Origin: Bordetella flabilis | Lineage (GTDB): Bacteria; Pseudomonadota; Gammaproteobacteria; Burkholderiales; Burkholderiaceae_B | DNA: 64,000 bases | Reading direction: 5' to 3' | Assembly (NCBI RefSeq): GCF_001676725.1 | Contig: NZ_CP016172.1 | Coordinates: forward strand, 186,001 to 250,000 | Shown here: positions 1-10,526 of the stretch, one piece after another | Layout: each line of letters starts with the position of its first letter | Numbering within the stretch: the first letter of the stretch is position 1 | Program-made: the position numbers and the translations under genes | The notes under the pieces: model-generated | What the model saw: only the letters and a program-made list of their open reading frames with translations | The model's database searches: none | Told to the model about the DNA's origin: nothing

Positions 1-132
1 GGCGCCGACTACAGCATGGACCACAGTGCCGCGTTCTATCTATTGGATGGAAGCGGCGAGGCGCGGGTGCTGGCGGGCAACGGTACCGACGGCGAAGCGC
101 TGGTGCACGACATCAAGGCGCTTCTGGCCTGA
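1..132 (+). CDS. SCO1/SenC family protein, C-terminal end only
   Basis: The first bases read in frame 1 as the last 43 residues of a protein ending in TGA. The stretch DYSMDHSAAFYLLD matches the C-terminal strand of the SCO1/SenC/PrrC family, where a conserved His sits in a 'DHSA' motif and takes part in copper binding. These thioredoxin-fold periplasmic proteins help assemble the CuA site of cytochrome c oxidase. The CxxxC site and the membrane anchor lie outside the window, so only the family can be named. Confidence 0.7.
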   Translation, partial: GADYSMDHSAAFYLLDGSGEARVLAGNGTDGEALVHDIKALLA

Positions 133-147
133 CACCCCGCCCGAACG

Positions 148-167
148 GGCGCCGGCAATCCGGCGCC
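148..167. terminator. Hairpin between convergent genes
   Basis: A perfect 8-bp stem (GGCGCCGG / CCGGCGCC) with a CAAT loop lies between the SCO gene end and the DUF3717 gene end, which converge. No T-tract follows on either side, so it may be a weak bidirectional terminator or just a stable hairpin. Confidence 0.4.
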
Positions 168-187
168 TGCAGCGCGGCGCACGGCGT

Positions 188-430
188 TCAATCTGCGTTC
201 GCAGCACCGCTTCCAGACGCAGCCTGCCATGCCTCGAAGGCGCCGCGCGCGATGGCGTTCAGCTCGGCCGCCGGCAATTCGCGGCGGCCGGCCATGATCA
301 TCAAGGCATAAGGCGCGGCCAGCGCGGCGGCCTCCGGGCACAAGCGCGATTCCTCGCCTGTGGCGGGGGAGCGGTTGCGCCAGTAGTTGATGGCTTCTTC
401 CAGGCGTGTGATTGGAATGACGGTGTCCAT
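188..430 (-). CDS. DUF3717 family small protein
   Basis: An 80-residue protein with no signal peptide or membrane segment. The core (LEEAINYWRNRSP...EESRLCPEAAALAAPYALMI) is the typical DUF3717 pattern found in Burkholderiales, including the single Cys in 'LCPEAAALA'. The function of this family is unknown. It converges with the upstream SCO gene and is divergent from the glycine-zipper gene. The ATG at 428-430 is chosen because family members start close to the 'ITxxELEAAINYW' segment. A longer overlapping minus-strand frame lacks this similarity. Confidence 0.75.
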   Translation of the reverse strand: MDTVIPITRLEEAINYWRNRSPATGEESRLCPEAAALAAPYALMIMAGRRELPAAELNAIARGAFEAWQAASGSGAANAD

Positions 431-605
431 GGGGCCATTGTCCCAGAACCGCCGGGAAAGTCATGTCGGCCCGGGCGGACCGGGACATGCCCCGGGGAGA
501 GCGGTCAGCGAGCTTTGCAAATCTTTCAAACGGTCACCTTCGCAATACGCGGAAAACGGCGCCGGATGCTATACATCGGGCCGTCTTTTTCCAAGGAGAC
601 TCGCC

Positions 606-1310
606 ATGAATGCTCCAGCGCCCTTGTCGGCCGCCCCGCGCCGCGCGCTGCACCCTTTGGTCGCGATCGCGTCCGTATGCGTGATCGCGCTGTGCGCCGT
701 GGCCATTGCCGCGATCCTGGGGTGGCTGCCTACGCCGAACGCCCAGCAGGAAGCCGCCCAGGCCGCCGCCGCCGGCCCGGAGGATGCCAACCGCGCGCCG
801 CTGCCCGCCGATGCCGCCGGCAACGCAACGCCGGCGGCCCCCGCTGTGCCCGCGCAGCCGCGCATGGCGCAGGCGCAGCCCCAGTCTCAATCGCAAACGC
901 CGCCCGGCGTCCAGGCGCCGTCCGCACAGACGGCGCCGCCGCCTGCCGATGCGGCCTCGTGCCCCCACTGCGGCGTGGTCGTGTCGGTCAACCAGGTACA
1001 GGTGCCGGTGCAGAACAATAACGAGCCCATCATCGGCACGGTGGCCGGCGGCGTGGTCGGCGGCGTGGTGGGCAACCAGTTCGGCGGCGGTAGCGGCAAG
1101 ACCGCGCTGACCGTGCTGGGCGCCGTCGGCGGCGCTTTGGCAGGCCGTGAAATCGAGCGTAATATCAAGCAGCAACAGACCGTGACGCGCTATCAATTGG
1201 TGGCGCGCACCAACGACGGCCGCTCGCACACATTCCGCAGCGCCACCCCTTTCCAATACGCGCCGGGACAGGCGATACGCGTGGAGAACAACCAACTGCT
1301 GCCGCGCTGA
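606..1310 (+). CDS. Glycine-zipper 2TM domain envelope protein
   Basis: A 234-residue protein. Residues about 17-41 form one strong hydrophobic segment (signal anchor). A long Ala/Pro/Gln-rich linker of low complexity follows. A CPHC motif comes just before the C-terminal glycine-zipper segment (GTVAGGVVGGVVGNQFGG...GAVGGALAG), which is the SlyB/Rick-17kDa-type 2TM domain. Such proteins sit in the cell envelope and are thought to affect membrane integrity. The start at 606 follows an AAGGAG ribosome site; an upstream in-frame start would add an implausible Arg-rich leader. The CPHC pair could bind metal, which is unusual for a SlyB-like protein. Confidence 0.75.
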   Translation: MNAPAPLSAAPRRALHPLVAIASVCVIALCAVAIAAILGWLPTPNAQQEAAQAAAAGPEDANRAPLPADAAGNATPAAPAVPAQPRMAQAQPQSQSQTPPGVQAPSAQTAPPPADAASCPHCGVVVSVNQVQVPVQNNNEPIIGTVAGGVVGGVVGNQFGGGSGKTALTVLGAVGGALAGREIERNIKQQQTVTRYQLVARTNDGRSHTFRSATPFQYAPGQAIRVENNQLLPR

Positions 1311-1417
1311 GCGCGTGCCGCCTGTCGGGCGGCCCGATGCGTCCGGGCAGCGGCGCAGCGGGCTCGCCGGCAGGCGCTATCGTTGACGCACCGGCATGAA
1401 ATGGACGAGAGGACGAC

Positions 1418-2410
1418 ATGACCGACCAGAACAGCAATCCCTTCGTCCTGCCCGGCATGGGACAGGGGGGCTCCGACACCGCCGGCAACCCGCTGCTGGC
1501 CAGCATGGAAATGATGCGGCAAGCCTGGGCCGGCTTGGCAGGGCCTGGGGGACTGGCCCAGTCCCTGCCCATGACGCCGCCCATGAATCTTCCCGACCTC
1601 GAACGGCGCATCGCGGAGCTGCGCAGCGTGGAAAGCTGGCTGCGCATGAATCTGTCCATGCTGAGCAGCACCATCCAGGGCATGGAGGTGCAGCGCTCCA
1701 CCATCGCCACCTTGCGATCCTTCGTCGACACCCTGGGCAGCCAGGCGCGCGACCCCGCCGCCTGGGGCGACGCGTCGCCGCTGGAAGTCGTCTTGGGCCT
1801 GAAGCCCGCGCCCGGCGGTGCCGGGCAGCGTGGCAGCGCGCCGTCGCGCGCATCGGGGAGCGACGAGGGGGGCACGTCGGCGCGCCGGGATGCCGCGAAG
1901 GACCGTGCCGCCTCCGGCGGCGAGGCGCGCAATGAAGCGCCGGAAAGCGGCTCCGGCGGCACCACCGGCCCTGGCGCCGGAGGCGCCGCCCCGGGTGAGG
2001 CCGCCGGCGCGTCCGCCGGATCGGCGGACGCCATCAGCCAGGCCGCGCAGTCGGCCTCCGAGGCGTGGTGGGGGATGCTGCAGCAGCAATTCAACCAGCT
2101 CGCCGCTGCGACGGCGGCCACCATGCCCGGCGGCCAGCCGCAAGGCGGACCGGCCGCACAGTGGCCGGCCACCGGCGCAGGCGGACCGAGCGGGTCCGCC
2201 GGCAGGGCCCGGGCGTCTTCCAAGGGGTCAGCGGGCACGCAGGAGGCGCATGGCGATGCAGGCGCCGCTCGCACGACGGCGGGGCACACGCCCGCCGGAA
2301 AGTCCGCGGCCGGCAAGAAGGCGGCGGGCAAATCGACGGCCGACAATACGGCAGCCCGTAAAACGGCCGCGCGGAAAAACAAAATACAATCAGGATCAGA
2401 CAGGTCCTAG
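1418..2410 (+). CDS. phaM: PhaM family polyhydroxyalkanoate granule protein
   Basis: A 330-residue protein. Residues 1-110 match the PhaM domain: an N-terminal 'NPFVLPGM' segment, then a helix '[32 protein letters not shown]'. In Ralstonia, PhaM activates PHB synthase PhaC and ties PHB granules to the nucleoid. The middle is Ala/Gly/Pro-rich and probably disordered. The last 50 residues are Lys/Ala-rich ([18 protein letters not shown]), like histone H1 tails, which fits DNA binding. An ATG preceded by GAGAGGACGAC is used. The gene lies immediately upstream of glmU on the same strand. Confidence 0.85.
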   Translation: MTDQNSNPFVLPGMGQGGSDTAGNPLLASMEMMRQAWAGLAGPGGLAQSLPMTPPMNLPDLERRIAELRSVESWLRMNLSMLSSTIQGMEVQRSTIATLRSFVDTLGSQARDPAAWGDASPLEVVLGLKPAPGGAGQRGSAPSRASGSDEGGTSARRDAAKDRAASGGEARNEAPESGSGGTTGPGAGGAAPGEAAGASAGSADAISQAAQSASEAWWGMLQQQFNQLAAATAATMPGGQPQGGPAAQWPATGAGGPSGSAGRARASSKGSAGTQEAHGDAGAARTTAGHTPAGKSAAGKKAAGKSTADNTAARKTAARKNKIQSGSDRS

Positions 2411-2428
2411 GTCCTTTCCCACTATCCC

Positions 2429-2454
2429 GCCGCCCACGAGGCGGCGCAATTTTG
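2429..2454 (+). terminator. Possible terminator between phaM and glmU
   Basis: A 6-bp stem GCCGCC / GGCGGC with loop CACGA is followed by GCAATTTTG. It is placed 20 bp after the phaM stop and ends just before the glmU start, so it could end phaM transcripts or reduce read-through into glmU. Confidence 0.4.
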
Positions 2455-2463
2455 TCAATTCCC

Positions 2464-3834
2464 ATGCTCAACGTCGTCATACTCGCTGCCGGGCTCGGCA
2501 AGCGCATGCAGTCGGATTTGCCCAAGGTGCTGCATACGCTGGCCGGCCGTTCCATGCTGTCCCATGTACTGGACAGCGCGCGGCGCCTGGAGCCCGCACG
2601 TATCATCGTCGTGGTCGGCCATGGCGCCGAACAGGTCCAGGCGGCGTTCCAGGATCAGCCCGACCTGGCCTTCGCCTTGCAGCGGCCGCAGCAGGGCACG
2701 GGCCACGCCGTGGCCCAGGCCGTGCCGCAGTTGCTGGACGGGGATGCGGACGACGCCACGCTGGTCCTGTACGGCGATGTGCCGCTGGTCCAGTCGGAGA
2801 CACTGCAGCGGTTGCTGGCAGCGCGTGGGGAAGGCATGGCGGTCCTGACCGAAACGCTACCCGATCCGACCGGCTACGGGCGTATCGTGCGCGACGCCGA
2901 AGGGCGCGTTCGCCGCATCGTGGAGCACAAGGACGCCTCCGACGCCGAGCGCAGCATCGCGGAGGTGAACACCGGCATTCTGGCGGCGCCGACGGCGCGC
3001 CTGAAGGACTGGCTGACGCGCATCGACAACCGCAACGCGCAAGGCGAGTACTACCTGACCGATGTCGTCGGCCTGGCCGTTGCCGATGGCGTACCGGTGG
3101 GCAGCGCCCAGCCCGGCGCCGCCTGGGAAACGCTGGGTGTGAACAGCCGCGTGCAGCAGGCGGAACTGGAGCGCGTGTGGCAGCGGGAACAGGCGCGCAG
3201 GCTGCTGGAGGCCGGCGCATCGCTGGCCGATCCGGCGCGTTTCGACCTGCGCGGCAGCATGACGGTCGGCCGCGATGTCTACATCGACGTCGGCTGCGTC
3301 TTCGAAGGCAGGGTCGAACTGGCGGATGGCGTGCGCATCGGCCCGCACTGCGTGCTGCGCGACGTGCGCGTGGGCCGGGGCACCGTCGTGGAAGCCTTCA
3401 GCCACCTGCAACAGGCCACCATCGGCGCGGACGCGCGCATCGGTCCCTATGCGCGCCTGCGGCCCGGTGCGGCGCTGGCCGACCGTACGCACGTCGGCAA
3501 TTTCGTCGAAGTGAAGAACAGCGTCATCGGCCCGGACAGCAAGGCCAACCACCTGAGCTATATCGGCGACGCGGAGATCGGCGCGCGGGTCAACGTCGGC
3601 GCGGGTACCATCACCTGCAACTACGACGGCGTGAACAAGCACCGCACCATCGTGGAGGACGATGTCTTCATCGGTTCCGATACGCAATTGGTCGCGCCCA
3701 TCCGCGTGGGTGAAGGCGCCACCCTGGGCGCCGGCACCACGCTGACCCGCGATGCGCCCGCCGGCAAGTTGACGCTGTCGCGCGCGCGCCAGGCCACGAT
3801 CGAAGGTTGGAAACGCCCGACCAGGAAATCGTGA
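2464..3834 (+). CDS. glmU: Bifunctional UDP-N-acetylglucosamine pyrophosphorylase / glucosamine-1-phosphate acetyltransferase
   Basis: A 456-residue protein, the same length as E. coli GlmU. The N-terminal uridyltransferase domain opens with [18 protein letters not shown], the nucleotide-binding signature. The C-terminal half is a left-handed beta-helix with hexapeptide repeats (for example [20 protein letters not shown], then [15 protein letters not shown]). It makes UDP-GlcNAc for peptidoglycan and LPS in the cytoplasm, after the step of GlmS, also in this window. The ATG at 2464 is preferred by family alignment. A TTG four codons upstream at 2452 has a better-placed GAGG and cannot be excluded. 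Confidence 0.97.
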   Translation: MLNVVILAAGLGKRMQSDLPKVLHTLAGRSMLSHVLDSARRLEPARIIVVVGHGAEQVQAAFQDQPDLAFALQRPQQGTGHAVAQAVPQLLDGDADDATLVLYGDVPLVQSETLQRLLAARGEGMAVLTETLPDPTGYGRIVRDAEGRVRRIVEHKDASDAERSIAEVNTGILAAPTARLKDWLTRIDNRNAQGEYYLTDVVGLAVADGVPVGSAQPGAAWETLGVNSRVQQAELERVWQREQARRLLEAGASLADPARFDLRGSMTVGRDVYIDVGCVFEGRVELADGVRIGPHCVLRDVRVGRGTVVEAFSHLQQATIGADARIGPYARLRPGAALADRTHVGNFVEVKNSVIGPDSKANHLSYIGDAEIGARVNVGAGTITCNYDGVNKHRTIVEDDVFIGSDTQLVAPIRVGEGATLGAGTTLTRDAPAGKLTLSRARQATIEGWKRPTRKS

Positions 3835-5270
3835 AAGACCTCCGCGGCAGTCCGGCCAGCGAGCAGTCCGGCCCTTCAGGCGCCGGGCCGGACAAAAGTT
3901 CATCGAAGTGCGCCACGCCTGACGGTCTGCCCACGCCGCGGCGCTATTGGGCGGCCGGCGTGGTGCTGCTGGGCATCAGCCTGGCGGTGCTCGACAGCAC
4001 CATCGCCAACGTGGCCTTGCCGACGATCTCCGTCGACCTGAATATCGACCCGGCCAGCGCGGTCTGGATCGTCAATGCCTACAGCGTGTCGGTCGTGGTG
4101 ATGCTGTTGCCGCTATCGGCCCTGGCCGAGCGGGTCGGCTTTCGGCGCATGTTCGGCCTGGGCCTGGGCCTGTTCACGCTGGCTTCGCTCGCCTGCGCGA
4201 TGTCGAATTCGCTCACGACCCTGACGCTGGCGCGCATGTTCCAGGGCGTGGGCGCGGCATCGCTGATGTGCATGTTCGGCGGCTTGATGCGTTACATCTA
4301 CCCGCTATCGAAACTGGGTCGGGGCATCAGCGTCAACGCCACCACGGTGGCGATCATGTCGGTGCTGGGTCCGACGCTGGGTTCGGTCATCCTGTCCGTG
4401 GTGGATTGGCCGTGGATCTTCGCGGTGAACGTGCCGATAGGGCTGTTCGGCTTGTTCCTGGTGCGCTTCCTGCCCGACGTCCCGCGCGTAAAGACCCGCT
4501 TCGACGTGGTGAGCGCGCTGCTATGCATGGTCGTGCTGGGTGTCTTCATTACCGGTATCGACAACCTGCATGCCGACCTGGTGCGCGGCGTGGGCATGGT
4601 GGCCATTTCCGTGCTCGCGGGCATCCTGCTGGTGCGCCGCGCGACACGCCAGGCCGCGCCGCTCGTGCCCGTGGACCTGTTGCGCATTCCACCGATCGCC
4701 TACGCGGTGGCGGCCTCGGCGTGCACCTTTGCGGCGCAGATGTCGGCCTATGTGTCCCTGCCCTTCTATTTCCAGTCCGTGCTGGGCCGCTCGCATCTGG
4801 AGGTGGGCATGCTGATGGCCGCATGGCCGGTCGGCACGGGCCTGATTGCGCCGGTGGCGGGACGCATGTCGGACAGGTTTTCCGCCGCCACGCTCAGTGG
4901 CGTGGGCGCCGGCTGCATGGCTGTCGGGCTGGTGTGGCTGGCGGTCCTTCCGCACAGCGCGTCCAACCCCTGGATCATGGCCGGCATGTTCGTCTGCGGC
5001 CTGGGCTTCGGGTTCTTCCAGACGCCGAACAACCGCTCGATGATTTCGTCCGCCCCGCGCACGCGCAGCGGCGCGATCGGCGGCGTGCAGGCGACGACGC
5101 GCGTATTCGGGCAGAGCTTCGGTACCGCGCTGGTGGCCACTTCCTTTGGCCTGTTTCCCCGGCACGGGCCGCTGGTCGCGGTGACACTGGGGGCCATCTG
5201 CGCCGGCCTGGCGGTGGTGGTCAACACCGTGCGGTTTACGCGGGCGGGGCGGGCCGCCTCGGATCGCTGA
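3831..5270 (+). CDS. MFS drug-resistance type transporter (DHA2, 14-helix)
   Basis: About 479 residues with some 14 hydrophobic segments. The first contains [20 protein letters not shown], the motif D1/motif C region of the EmrB/QacA (DHA2) family, and '[25 protein letters not shown]' follows. This is a proton-driven exporter of the inner membrane; the substrate is unknown. The GTG at 3831 overlaps the glmU stop (GTGA), which suggests translational coupling. A TTG start at 3807 inside glmU is the alternative. The first 40 residues are polar and carry no signal peptide. Confidence 0.85.
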   Translation: MKDLRGSPASEQSGPSGAGPDKSSSKCATPDGLPTPRRYWAAGVVLLGISLAVLDSTIANVALPTISVDLNIDPASAVWIVNAYSVSVVVMLLPLSALAERVGFRRMFGLGLGLFTLASLACAMSNSLTTLTLARMFQGVGAASLMCMFGGLMRYIYPLSKLGRGISVNATTVAIMSVLGPTLGSVILSVVDWPWIFAVNVPIGLFGLFLVRFLPDVPRVKTRFDVVSALLCMVVLGVFITGIDNLHADLVRGVGMVAISVLAGILLVRRATRQAAPLVPVDLLRIPPIAYAVAASACTFAAQMSAYVSLPFYFQSVLGRSHLEVGMLMAAWPVGTGLIAPVAGRMSDRFSAATLSGVGAGCMAVGLVWLAVLPHSASNPWIMAGMFVCGLGFGFFQTPNNRSMISSAPRTRSGAIGGVQATTRVFGQSFGTALVATSFGLFPRHGPLVAVTLGAICAGLAVVVNTVRFTRAGRAASDR

Positions 5271-5375
5271 GCGACAGGCGGCGAGCGGTAAATCCGCCGG
5301 CGATAGGGGCGATACCGCGGAACAGCGGTCGGTTTTCCCTTCTGCCTTGCGGCACGGCTTTTGCCTTGCCCCTCC

Positions 5376-5381
5376 TATAAT
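5376..5381 (+). promoter_or_regulatory. Perfect -10 box upstream of ugd
   Basis: TATAAT lies 55 bases before the ugd start in the only intergenic gap between the MFS gene and ugd. No good -35 box is found at 16-18 bp, so the promoter is weak or activator-dependent. Confidence 0.45.
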
Positions 5382-5436
5382 GCCGCCGTAGGCCGCGGGA
5401 TTGCGGCGGCCATGGGTAAATGAAGGGCGATCCCCA

Positions 5437-6759
5437 ATGAAAATTACCGTAGTGGGAACCGGCTATGTCGGTCTGGTCTCGGGCGCGTGCCTGGCGGAAA
5501 TGGGCAACGACGTCATGTGCCTGGATGTCGATGCCGCCAAGGTCGCCCGGCTGCGCCAGGGCGTCATTCCCATCTACGAGCCGGGCCTGGAAGAACTCGT
5601 ACGGCGCAATGCACGGGGCGGACGCCTGCATTTCACCGATGACATCGCGCTGAGCGTCAGCCACGGCGATGTGCAGTTCATCGCCGTCGGCACGCCGCCC
5701 GGCCAGGACGGCTCCGCGGACCTGCAATACGTGCTCGAAGCGGCGCGCAACATTGGCCGCCACATGACCGCCCGCAAGATCATCGTCGACAAGTCCACCG
5801 TTCCGGTGGGCACCGCCGACCAGGTGCGCCAAGCCGTGGCCGAGGTGCTCGCGCAGCGCGGCGTGGACTTGCCGTTCAGCGTCGCGTCCAACCCGGAATT
5901 CCTGAAGGAAGGCGCGGCGATCCAGGACTTCATGAGTCCGGACCGTGTCATCGTGGGCGCGGATGACGATTACACCATCGGCGTCATGCGCCGCATCTAC
6001 GAGCCGTTCCAGCGCACCCATGACCGCCTGATGGTGATGGACGTGCGCTCGGCCGAACTGACCAAGTATGCGGCCAATGCCATGTTGGCCACGCGCATTT
6101 CGTTCATGAACGAGATGGCCAACCTGGCCGAGACCCTGGGCGCCGATATCGAACAGGTGCGTCGCGGCATCGGCGCGGATCCGCGCATCGGCTACCAGTT
6201 CCTGTATCCGGGCGCCGGCTACGGCGGTTCGTGCTTTCCCAAGGATGTGCAGGCCCTGATCCGCACGGCCGAGCAGCACGGCTTGCCGATGCGCGTGATC
6301 GAGGCGGTGGAGACGGCGAACGACGCGCAGAAATTCCGTCTGACGCAGAAAGTCGTGCGCCGTTATGGCGAGGACCTGCGGGGCCGCACCTTCGCCCTGT
6401 GGGGGCTTGCGTTCAAGCCGAATACCGACGACATGCGCGAGGCGCCCAGCCTGACCGTCATCGAGGAACTGACCCGCCGCGGCGCGCGCGTACGGGCCTA
6501 CGATCCGGTGGCCGCGCACGAGGCGGAGAAGCTGCTGGCGGCCAACGGCAACGTCGAGTTCGCGCCGGACATGTACAAGGCGGTGGAAGGCGCCGACGGT
6601 TTGCTGCTGGTCACCGAATGGAAGGCGTTCCGCGCACCGGACTTCGAGCGTGTCCGGGAATTGCTGAAGGCGCCCGTCATCCTGGACGGCCGCAACCAGT
6701 ACAACGCGGCCGACCTGAAGGCCCTGGGCTTCGACTACGAGGGTATCGGCCGCGCATGA
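5437..6759 (+). CDS. ugd: UDP-glucose 6-dehydrogenase
   Basis: A 440-residue protein. The N-terminus [22 protein letters not shown] is the NAD-binding Rossmann motif of the UDP-glucose/GDP-mannose dehydrogenase family. The catalytic Cys is about residue 266 in [10 protein letters not shown]. '[16 protein letters not shown]' is the substrate-binding stretch. The enzyme oxidises UDP-glucose to UDP-glucuronate, a precursor for capsule, LPS or exopolysaccharide sugars. Its stop codon overlaps the start of the next gene, a glycosyltransferase, by ATGA, so the two form an operon for surface polysaccharide. Confidence 0.95.
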   Translation: MKITVVGTGYVGLVSGACLAEMGNDVMCLDVDAAKVARLRQGVIPIYEPGLEELVRRNARGGRLHFTDDIALSVSHGDVQFIAVGTPPGQDGSADLQYVLEAARNIGRHMTARKIIVDKSTVPVGTADQVRQAVAEVLAQRGVDLPFSVASNPEFLKEGAAIQDFMSPDRVIVGADDDYTIGVMRRIYEPFQRTHDRLMVMDVRSAELTKYAANAMLATRISFMNEMANLAETLGADIEQVRRGIGADPRIGYQFLYPGAGYGGSCFPKDVQALIRTAEQHGLPMRVIEAVETANDAQKFRLTQKVVRRYGEDLRGRTFALWGLAFKPNTDDMREAPSLTVIEELTRRGARVRAYDPVAAHEAEKLLAANGNVEFAPDMYKAVEGADGLLLVTEWKAFRAPDFERVRELLKAPVILDGRNQYNAADLKALGFDYEGIGRA

Positions 6760-7844
6760 GGATCCTGCAGCTCAATTTCGAGAAAGGCTGGCGTGGCGGG
6801 GAGAGGCAAACCCTGTACTGCATGCTGGCCTTTCGCGACGCGGGACATGAAGTGGAACTGCTGGCTCGCGCCGGTGCGCCGCTGGCGCAGCGGGCCGCCG
6901 AACAAGGCTTCACAGTACATGCCGTGAAGCATGTACCCGGGCAGCTGGGTTTCCTGGCCACGCGCGGCCGGCGCTACGACATCATCCACGCGCAGACCGC
7001 GAACACGGTGACCTGGGCCGTCCTGACCAAGACCCTGCATGGCCGGCCCGTGGTGTTCTCGCGCCGCACGTCCTTCGTGGTCAAGCCGCAGGAGCAATGG
7101 AAAACCGGCGCCAAGTGGCGCCGCGTGGACCTGTTCGTCGCCATCAGCGACATGGCGGCGCGCGAGCCGCGTCGGCTGGGCATCGAGCCGGTCATCATCC
7201 GCAGCGCGGTGCTGCCGGCGCCGGTGGATGCCGGCAACCTGGCGCGCCTGTCATCGGAATTCAAGCTGCCGGGCAAGAAGATCGTCGCCACGTCCGCAGC
7301 GCTGATCCATGACAAGGATCCGCTGACGATGATACGTGCCGTGGCCGAACTGGCTGAAACGCGGCTCGATTTCATCTTTGTGCACTTCGGCGCGGGGGGG
7401 AACAACGAAGCCGAGGCGCGCGCGCTGGTCGCGGAGCTGGGACTGGAATCGGTGTACCTGTTCGCCGGTTTCCGCAAGGGCGTGGAGGACTTCTACGCCG
7501 CCATGGATGTCTTCGCCATGAGCTCGCGCGAGGAAGCGCTGGGCAGCAGCGTGTTCGACGCCTTCCTGCATCGCGTGCCGGTGGTGTCCACCGACGCGGG
7601 CGGCTTGAAGGAAAGCCTTGCCGACGGACGCGGCATACTTTGCGCCGTCGAGGACTACCGCGCGCTGGCGCAGGGCATGGCGCGGCTGCTGGACGACGCC
7701 GGCTTGCGCCAGCAATTGACGCAGCGCGCGTATGACTACGTGAGGGCGGAGCACGACGTGCGCGGAATGGGCGACCGGTATCTGGCGCAGTTCGCCAAGC
7801 TGCTGCGTCGCCGGGGCGAGGCGGCGCGCATCGAGGCCTCCTGA
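6756..7844 (+). CDS. Glycosyltransferase family 4 (GT-B fold)
   Basis: 362 residues. The N-terminus [18 protein letters not shown] holds the glycine-rich 'GGxER' donor/acceptor loop of GT-B glycosyltransferases. The C-terminal half has the family-1/4 pattern, with [21 protein letters not shown] followed by [25 protein letters not shown], where the EX7E-like glutamates bind the sugar nucleotide. The acceptor is unknown. The start codon overlaps ugd (ATGA), so a role in adding sugar to LPS or another surface glycan is inferred. No signal peptide is present, as expected for a cytoplasmic-face enzyme. Confidence 0.85.
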   Translation: MRILQLNFEKGWRGGERQTLYCMLAFRDAGHEVELLARAGAPLAQRAAEQGFTVHAVKHVPGQLGFLATRGRRYDIIHAQTANTVTWAVLTKTLHGRPVVFSRRTSFVVKPQEQWKTGAKWRRVDLFVAISDMAAREPRRLGIEPVIIRSAVLPAPVDAGNLARLSSEFKLPGKKIVATSAALIHDKDPLTMIRAVAELAETRLDFIFVHFGAGGNNEAEARALVAELGLESVYLFAGFRKGVEDFYAAMDVFAMSSREEALGSSVFDAFLHRVPVVSTDAGGLKESLADGRGILCAVEDYRALAQGMARLLDDAGLRQQLTQRAYDYVRAEHDVRGMGDRYLAQFAKLLRRRGEAARIEAS

Positions 7845-7884
7845 TCCCGCCGTGCGCGCTGGCCCGTTGGCGCATACGCGCGTA

Positions 7885-7906
7885 CCCGCGAACGTGCACG
7901 TGCGGG
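7885..7906. terminator. Hairpin between convergent glycosyltransferase and Lrp genes
   Basis: A GC-rich inverted repeat (CCCGC ... GCGGG, with the palindrome ACGTGCACGT inside) lies 40 bases after the glycosyltransferase stop and 26 bases before the Lrp gene end. It has no T-tract. It is probably a bidirectional stem structure, given with low confidence. Confidence 0.35.
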
Positions 7907-7931
7907 AATTCCTTCCGGGGTCGGTCCGGCA

Positions 7932-8414
7932 TCAGTCGATGGCCAGACGCGTCTCGAACTTGGCGCGATGCACCGAGAAAAACGTACGCACGTTGCGCAC
8001 ATTCGCCTGCGCCGTGAATGCCCGGTGCACCAGCGCGTGATACGCCGGCATATCCTTCACCTGCGCGATCAGCAGGAAATCCGGTCCCGGCGAGACCCGG
8101 TAGCATTGCAGGACCGCCGGCTCGGCCTGCATGCGCGCCTCGAATTCCTCGATACGTTCGGCCGCCTGGACATCCAGCGTTACCTCCACCAGGGCCGTCA
8201 GCGTGCTCCCCAGTTTCACGGGGTCGAGAATGGCGACCTGTTTCTCGATCACCCCGAGTTCCGTCAGGCGGCGCACGCGGCGAAGGCAGGTGGGCGGGGA
8301 CGTGTGCACGCGTTCCGCCAGTTCCTGATTGCTCAGGGAGGCGTCGTCCTGCAGCTGGGCGAGGATCCGTCTGTCCAGCTCATCCAGATCCGTCGGGCTG
8401 TCGGCGTGGGCCAT
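7932..8414 (-). CDS. Lrp/AsnC family transcriptional regulator
   Basis: 160 residues. The N-terminal helix-turn-helix (LDELDRRILAQLQDDASLSNQELAERVHTSPPTCLRRVRRL) is typical of Lrp/AsnC. The C-terminal AsnC ligand-sensing domain follows (VLQCYRVSPGPDFLLIAQVKDM), which binds amino acids and sets the oligomer. It is transcribed divergently from glmS across a short, AT-rich gap, so it may regulate itself and possibly glmS. The effector is not known. Confidence 0.92.
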   Translation of the reverse strand: MAHADSPTDLDELDRRILAQLQDDASLSNQELAERVHTSPPTCLRRVRRLTELGVIEKQVAILDPVKLGSTLTALVEVTLDVQAAERIEEFEARMQAEPAVLQCYRVSPGPDFLLIAQVKDMPAYHALVHRAFTAQANVRNVRTFFSVHRAKFETRLAID

Positions 8415-8472
8415 GATGCGAAATCAGTTTGATGAAGCTGTAGTGTAAATGAAATATAAATTCAACAATGAG

Positions 8473-8504
8473 TTCGGTTGATATAACGCACGATAGCAAC
8501 CGAA
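8473..8504. promoter_or_regulatory. 8-bp inverted repeat between the Lrp gene and glmS
   Basis: TTCGGTTG (8473-8480) and CAACCGAA (8497-8504) form a perfect 8-bp inverted repeat with a 16-bp spacer, in the AT-rich gap of 160 bp between the divergent genes. An AT tract with AAATTT repeats follows directly. It could be an operator for the Lrp regulator or a hairpin in the glmS leader. No direct proof is visible. Confidence 0.45.
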
Positions 8505-8574
8505 ATTTTGAAATTTAATTTCTTGTAGCCCGGCACACAATGGCCGCCGTTCCTAGTGTTTCCTGGAGTTTGCC

Positions 8575-10407
8575 ATGTGCGGAATCGTCGGCGCTGTCGC
8601 CCAACGCGACATTACCCCCATCCTGGTCGAGGGCCTGAAGCGGCTGGAGTATCGCGGCTATGATTCGTGCGGCGTCGCGGTCTACGCGGACGGCGAGCTG
8701 CGGCGTACGCGCAGCACCGAGCGGGTGGCCGAACTCTCCGAACAGATCGCGCACGACAAGCTCACCGGATTCACGGGCATTTCGCATACGCGCTGGGCCA
8801 CCCACGGGGCGCCCGCCACCCACAACGCCCATCCGCATTTCTCCAGCTTTGGTCGCGAGGCGCCGCGTATCGCGCTGGTCCACAACGGCATCATCGAGAA
8901 CCACGACGAGCTGCGCGCCGAACTCGAGGCCGCCGGCTACGTTTTCGAAAGCCAGACCGACACCGAGGTCATCGCGCACCTGGTCAACCACCTGTATGCC
9001 GGCGACCTGTTCGAAGCCGTGCAGCAGGCCGTGCGCCGCCTGCTGGGCGCCTACGCCATTGCCGTATTCTGCCGCGACGAGCCGCATCGTGTCGTGGGCG
9101 CCCGCCAGGGTTCGCCCCTGGTCGTGGGCCTGGGCGAAAACGAGAACTTCCTGGCTTCGGACGCGCTGGCGCTGGCCGGGACCACCGACCGCATCATCTA
9201 CCTGGAAGACGGCGACGTCGTCGACCTGCAACTGACCCGTGTCTGGATCGTCGACGAGCAGGGCCGCGCGGTGGAGCGCAAGGTCAATACGGTGCAGGTG
9301 CATACCGGCGCCGCCGAGCTCGGCCCTTACCGCCACTTCATGCAGAAGGAAATCTTCGAACAGCCGCGCGCCGTGGGCGATACCTTGCAGGATATCGAGA
9401 GCATCACGCCGGAGCTGTTCGGCGACGGCGCCTATCGCATATTCAAGGATTCCGAGTCGGTCCTGATCCTGGCGTGCGGCACCAGCTACTACGCCGGCCT
9501 GACCGCCAAGTACTGGATCGAATCGCTCGCCAAGATCCCCGTCGCCGTGGAAATCGCCAGCGAGTACCGTTATCGCGACAGCGTGCCCGACCCGCGCACC
9601 CTGGTCGTGACCATATCGCAGTCCGGCGAAACCGCCGACACGCTGGCGGCGCTCAAGCATGCGCGTTCAATGGGCATGGAGCGCACCCTCACCATCTGCA
9701 ATGTCGCCACCAGCGCCATGGTGCGCGAATGCAAGCTCGCCTTCATCACGCGCGCCGGGGTGGAGATCGGCGTGGCCTCGACCAAGGCTTTCACCACGCA
9801 GCTGACCGCGCTGTTCATGCTGACGCTGGCGCTGGCGCAGACCCATGGCCGCATGACGGACGAACAGGAAGCCGACCACGTCAAGGCGCTGCGCCACCTG
9901 CCCGCGGCCATTGGTTCGGTGCTGGCCCTGGAGCCGCAGATCATCGCCTGGGCGCAACGGTTCGCCAGCAAGGAAAACGCCTTGTTCCTGGGGCGCGGGC
10001 TGCACTACCCCATCGCCCTGGAAGGGGCGTTGAAGCTGAAGGAGATCAGCTACATCCACGCCGAGGCCTATCCCGCGGGCGAACTGAAGCACGGCCCGCT
10101 GGCGCTGGTCACCGAGCAGATGCCGGTGGTCACCATCGCGCCCAACGATGCCCTGCTGGAGAAACTGAAATCGAATATGCAGGAAGTGCGCGCGCGCGGC
10201 GGCGAGCTGTATGTCTTCGCCGACGCGGACAGCAGGATCTCCAATGGCGACGGCACGCATGTGATCCGCATGCCGGAGCATTATGGGAAGCTGTCGCCGA
10301 TCCTGCATACGGTGCCGTTGCAGTTGCTGGCGTATCACACGGCCTGCGCGCGCGGCACCGACGTCGACAAGCCGCGGAATCTGGCCAAGAGCGTGACGGT
10401 GGAGTAA
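8575..10407 (+). CDS. glmS: Glutamine-fructose-6-phosphate aminotransferase (isomerising)
   Basis: 610 residues (E. coli 609). The mature N-terminus is the catalytic Cys of the class II glutamine amidotransferase ([12 protein letters not shown]), and '[10 protein letters not shown]' and 'HTRWATHG' are substrate-binding loops. Two SIS sugar-isomerase domains fill the rest ([58 protein letters not shown]). The C-terminus is [13 protein letters not shown], the family signature. It makes glucosamine-6-phosphate, the entry point to UDP-GlcNAc. The GGAG ribosome site is 7 bases before the ATG. Confidence 0.98.
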   Translation: MCGIVGAVAQRDITPILVEGLKRLEYRGYDSCGVAVYADGELRRTRSTERVAELSEQIAHDKLTGFTGISHTRWATHGAPATHNAHPHFSSFGREAPRIALVHNGIIENHDELRAELEAAGYVFESQTDTEVIAHLVNHLYAGDLFEAVQQAVRRLLGAYAIAVFCRDEPHRVVGARQGSPLVVGLGENENFLASDALALAGTTDRIIYLEDGDVVDLQLTRVWIVDEQGRAVERKVNTVQVHTGAAELGPYRHFMQKEIFEQPRAVGDTLQDIESITPELFGDGAYRIFKDSESVLILACGTSYYAGLTAKYWIESLAKIPVAVEIASEYRYRDSVPDPRTLVVTISQSGETADTLAALKHARSMGMERTLTICNVATSAMVRECKLAFITRAGVEIGVASTKAFTTQLTALFMLTLALAQTHGRMTDEQEADHVKALRHLPAAIGSVLALEPQIIAWAQRFASKENALFLGRGLHYPIALEGALKLKEISYIHAEAYPAGELKHGPLALVTEQMPVVTIAPNDALLEKLKSNMQEVRARGGELYVFADADSRISNGDGTHVIRMPEHYGKLSPILHTVPLQLLAYHTACARGTDVDKPRNLAKSVTVE

Positions 10408-10426
10408 GCGGCGACTACGTGCACGC

Positions 10427-10442
10427 GGCAATTGATATTGCC
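10427..10442. terminator. Small hairpin after glmS
   Basis: GGCAAT / ATTGCC with a TGAT loop lies 20 bases after the glmS stop, in the convergent gap before the MmgE/PrpD gene. The stem is only 6 bp with no strong T-tract, so it is a weak terminator candidate. Confidence 0.3.
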
Positions 10443-10526
10443 TTCATAAAGTCTGTCGCGGACGATTGAAGTCGGCCGCGCATCGAGGTCGACCAGCGTC
10501 CCCGATGATGTCGGCAGGCGACGCGT

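Noticed and set aside
8415..8574. glmS ribozyme
   Set aside because: The leader is too short and lacks the known core; that ribozyme is typical of Gram-positive bacteria.
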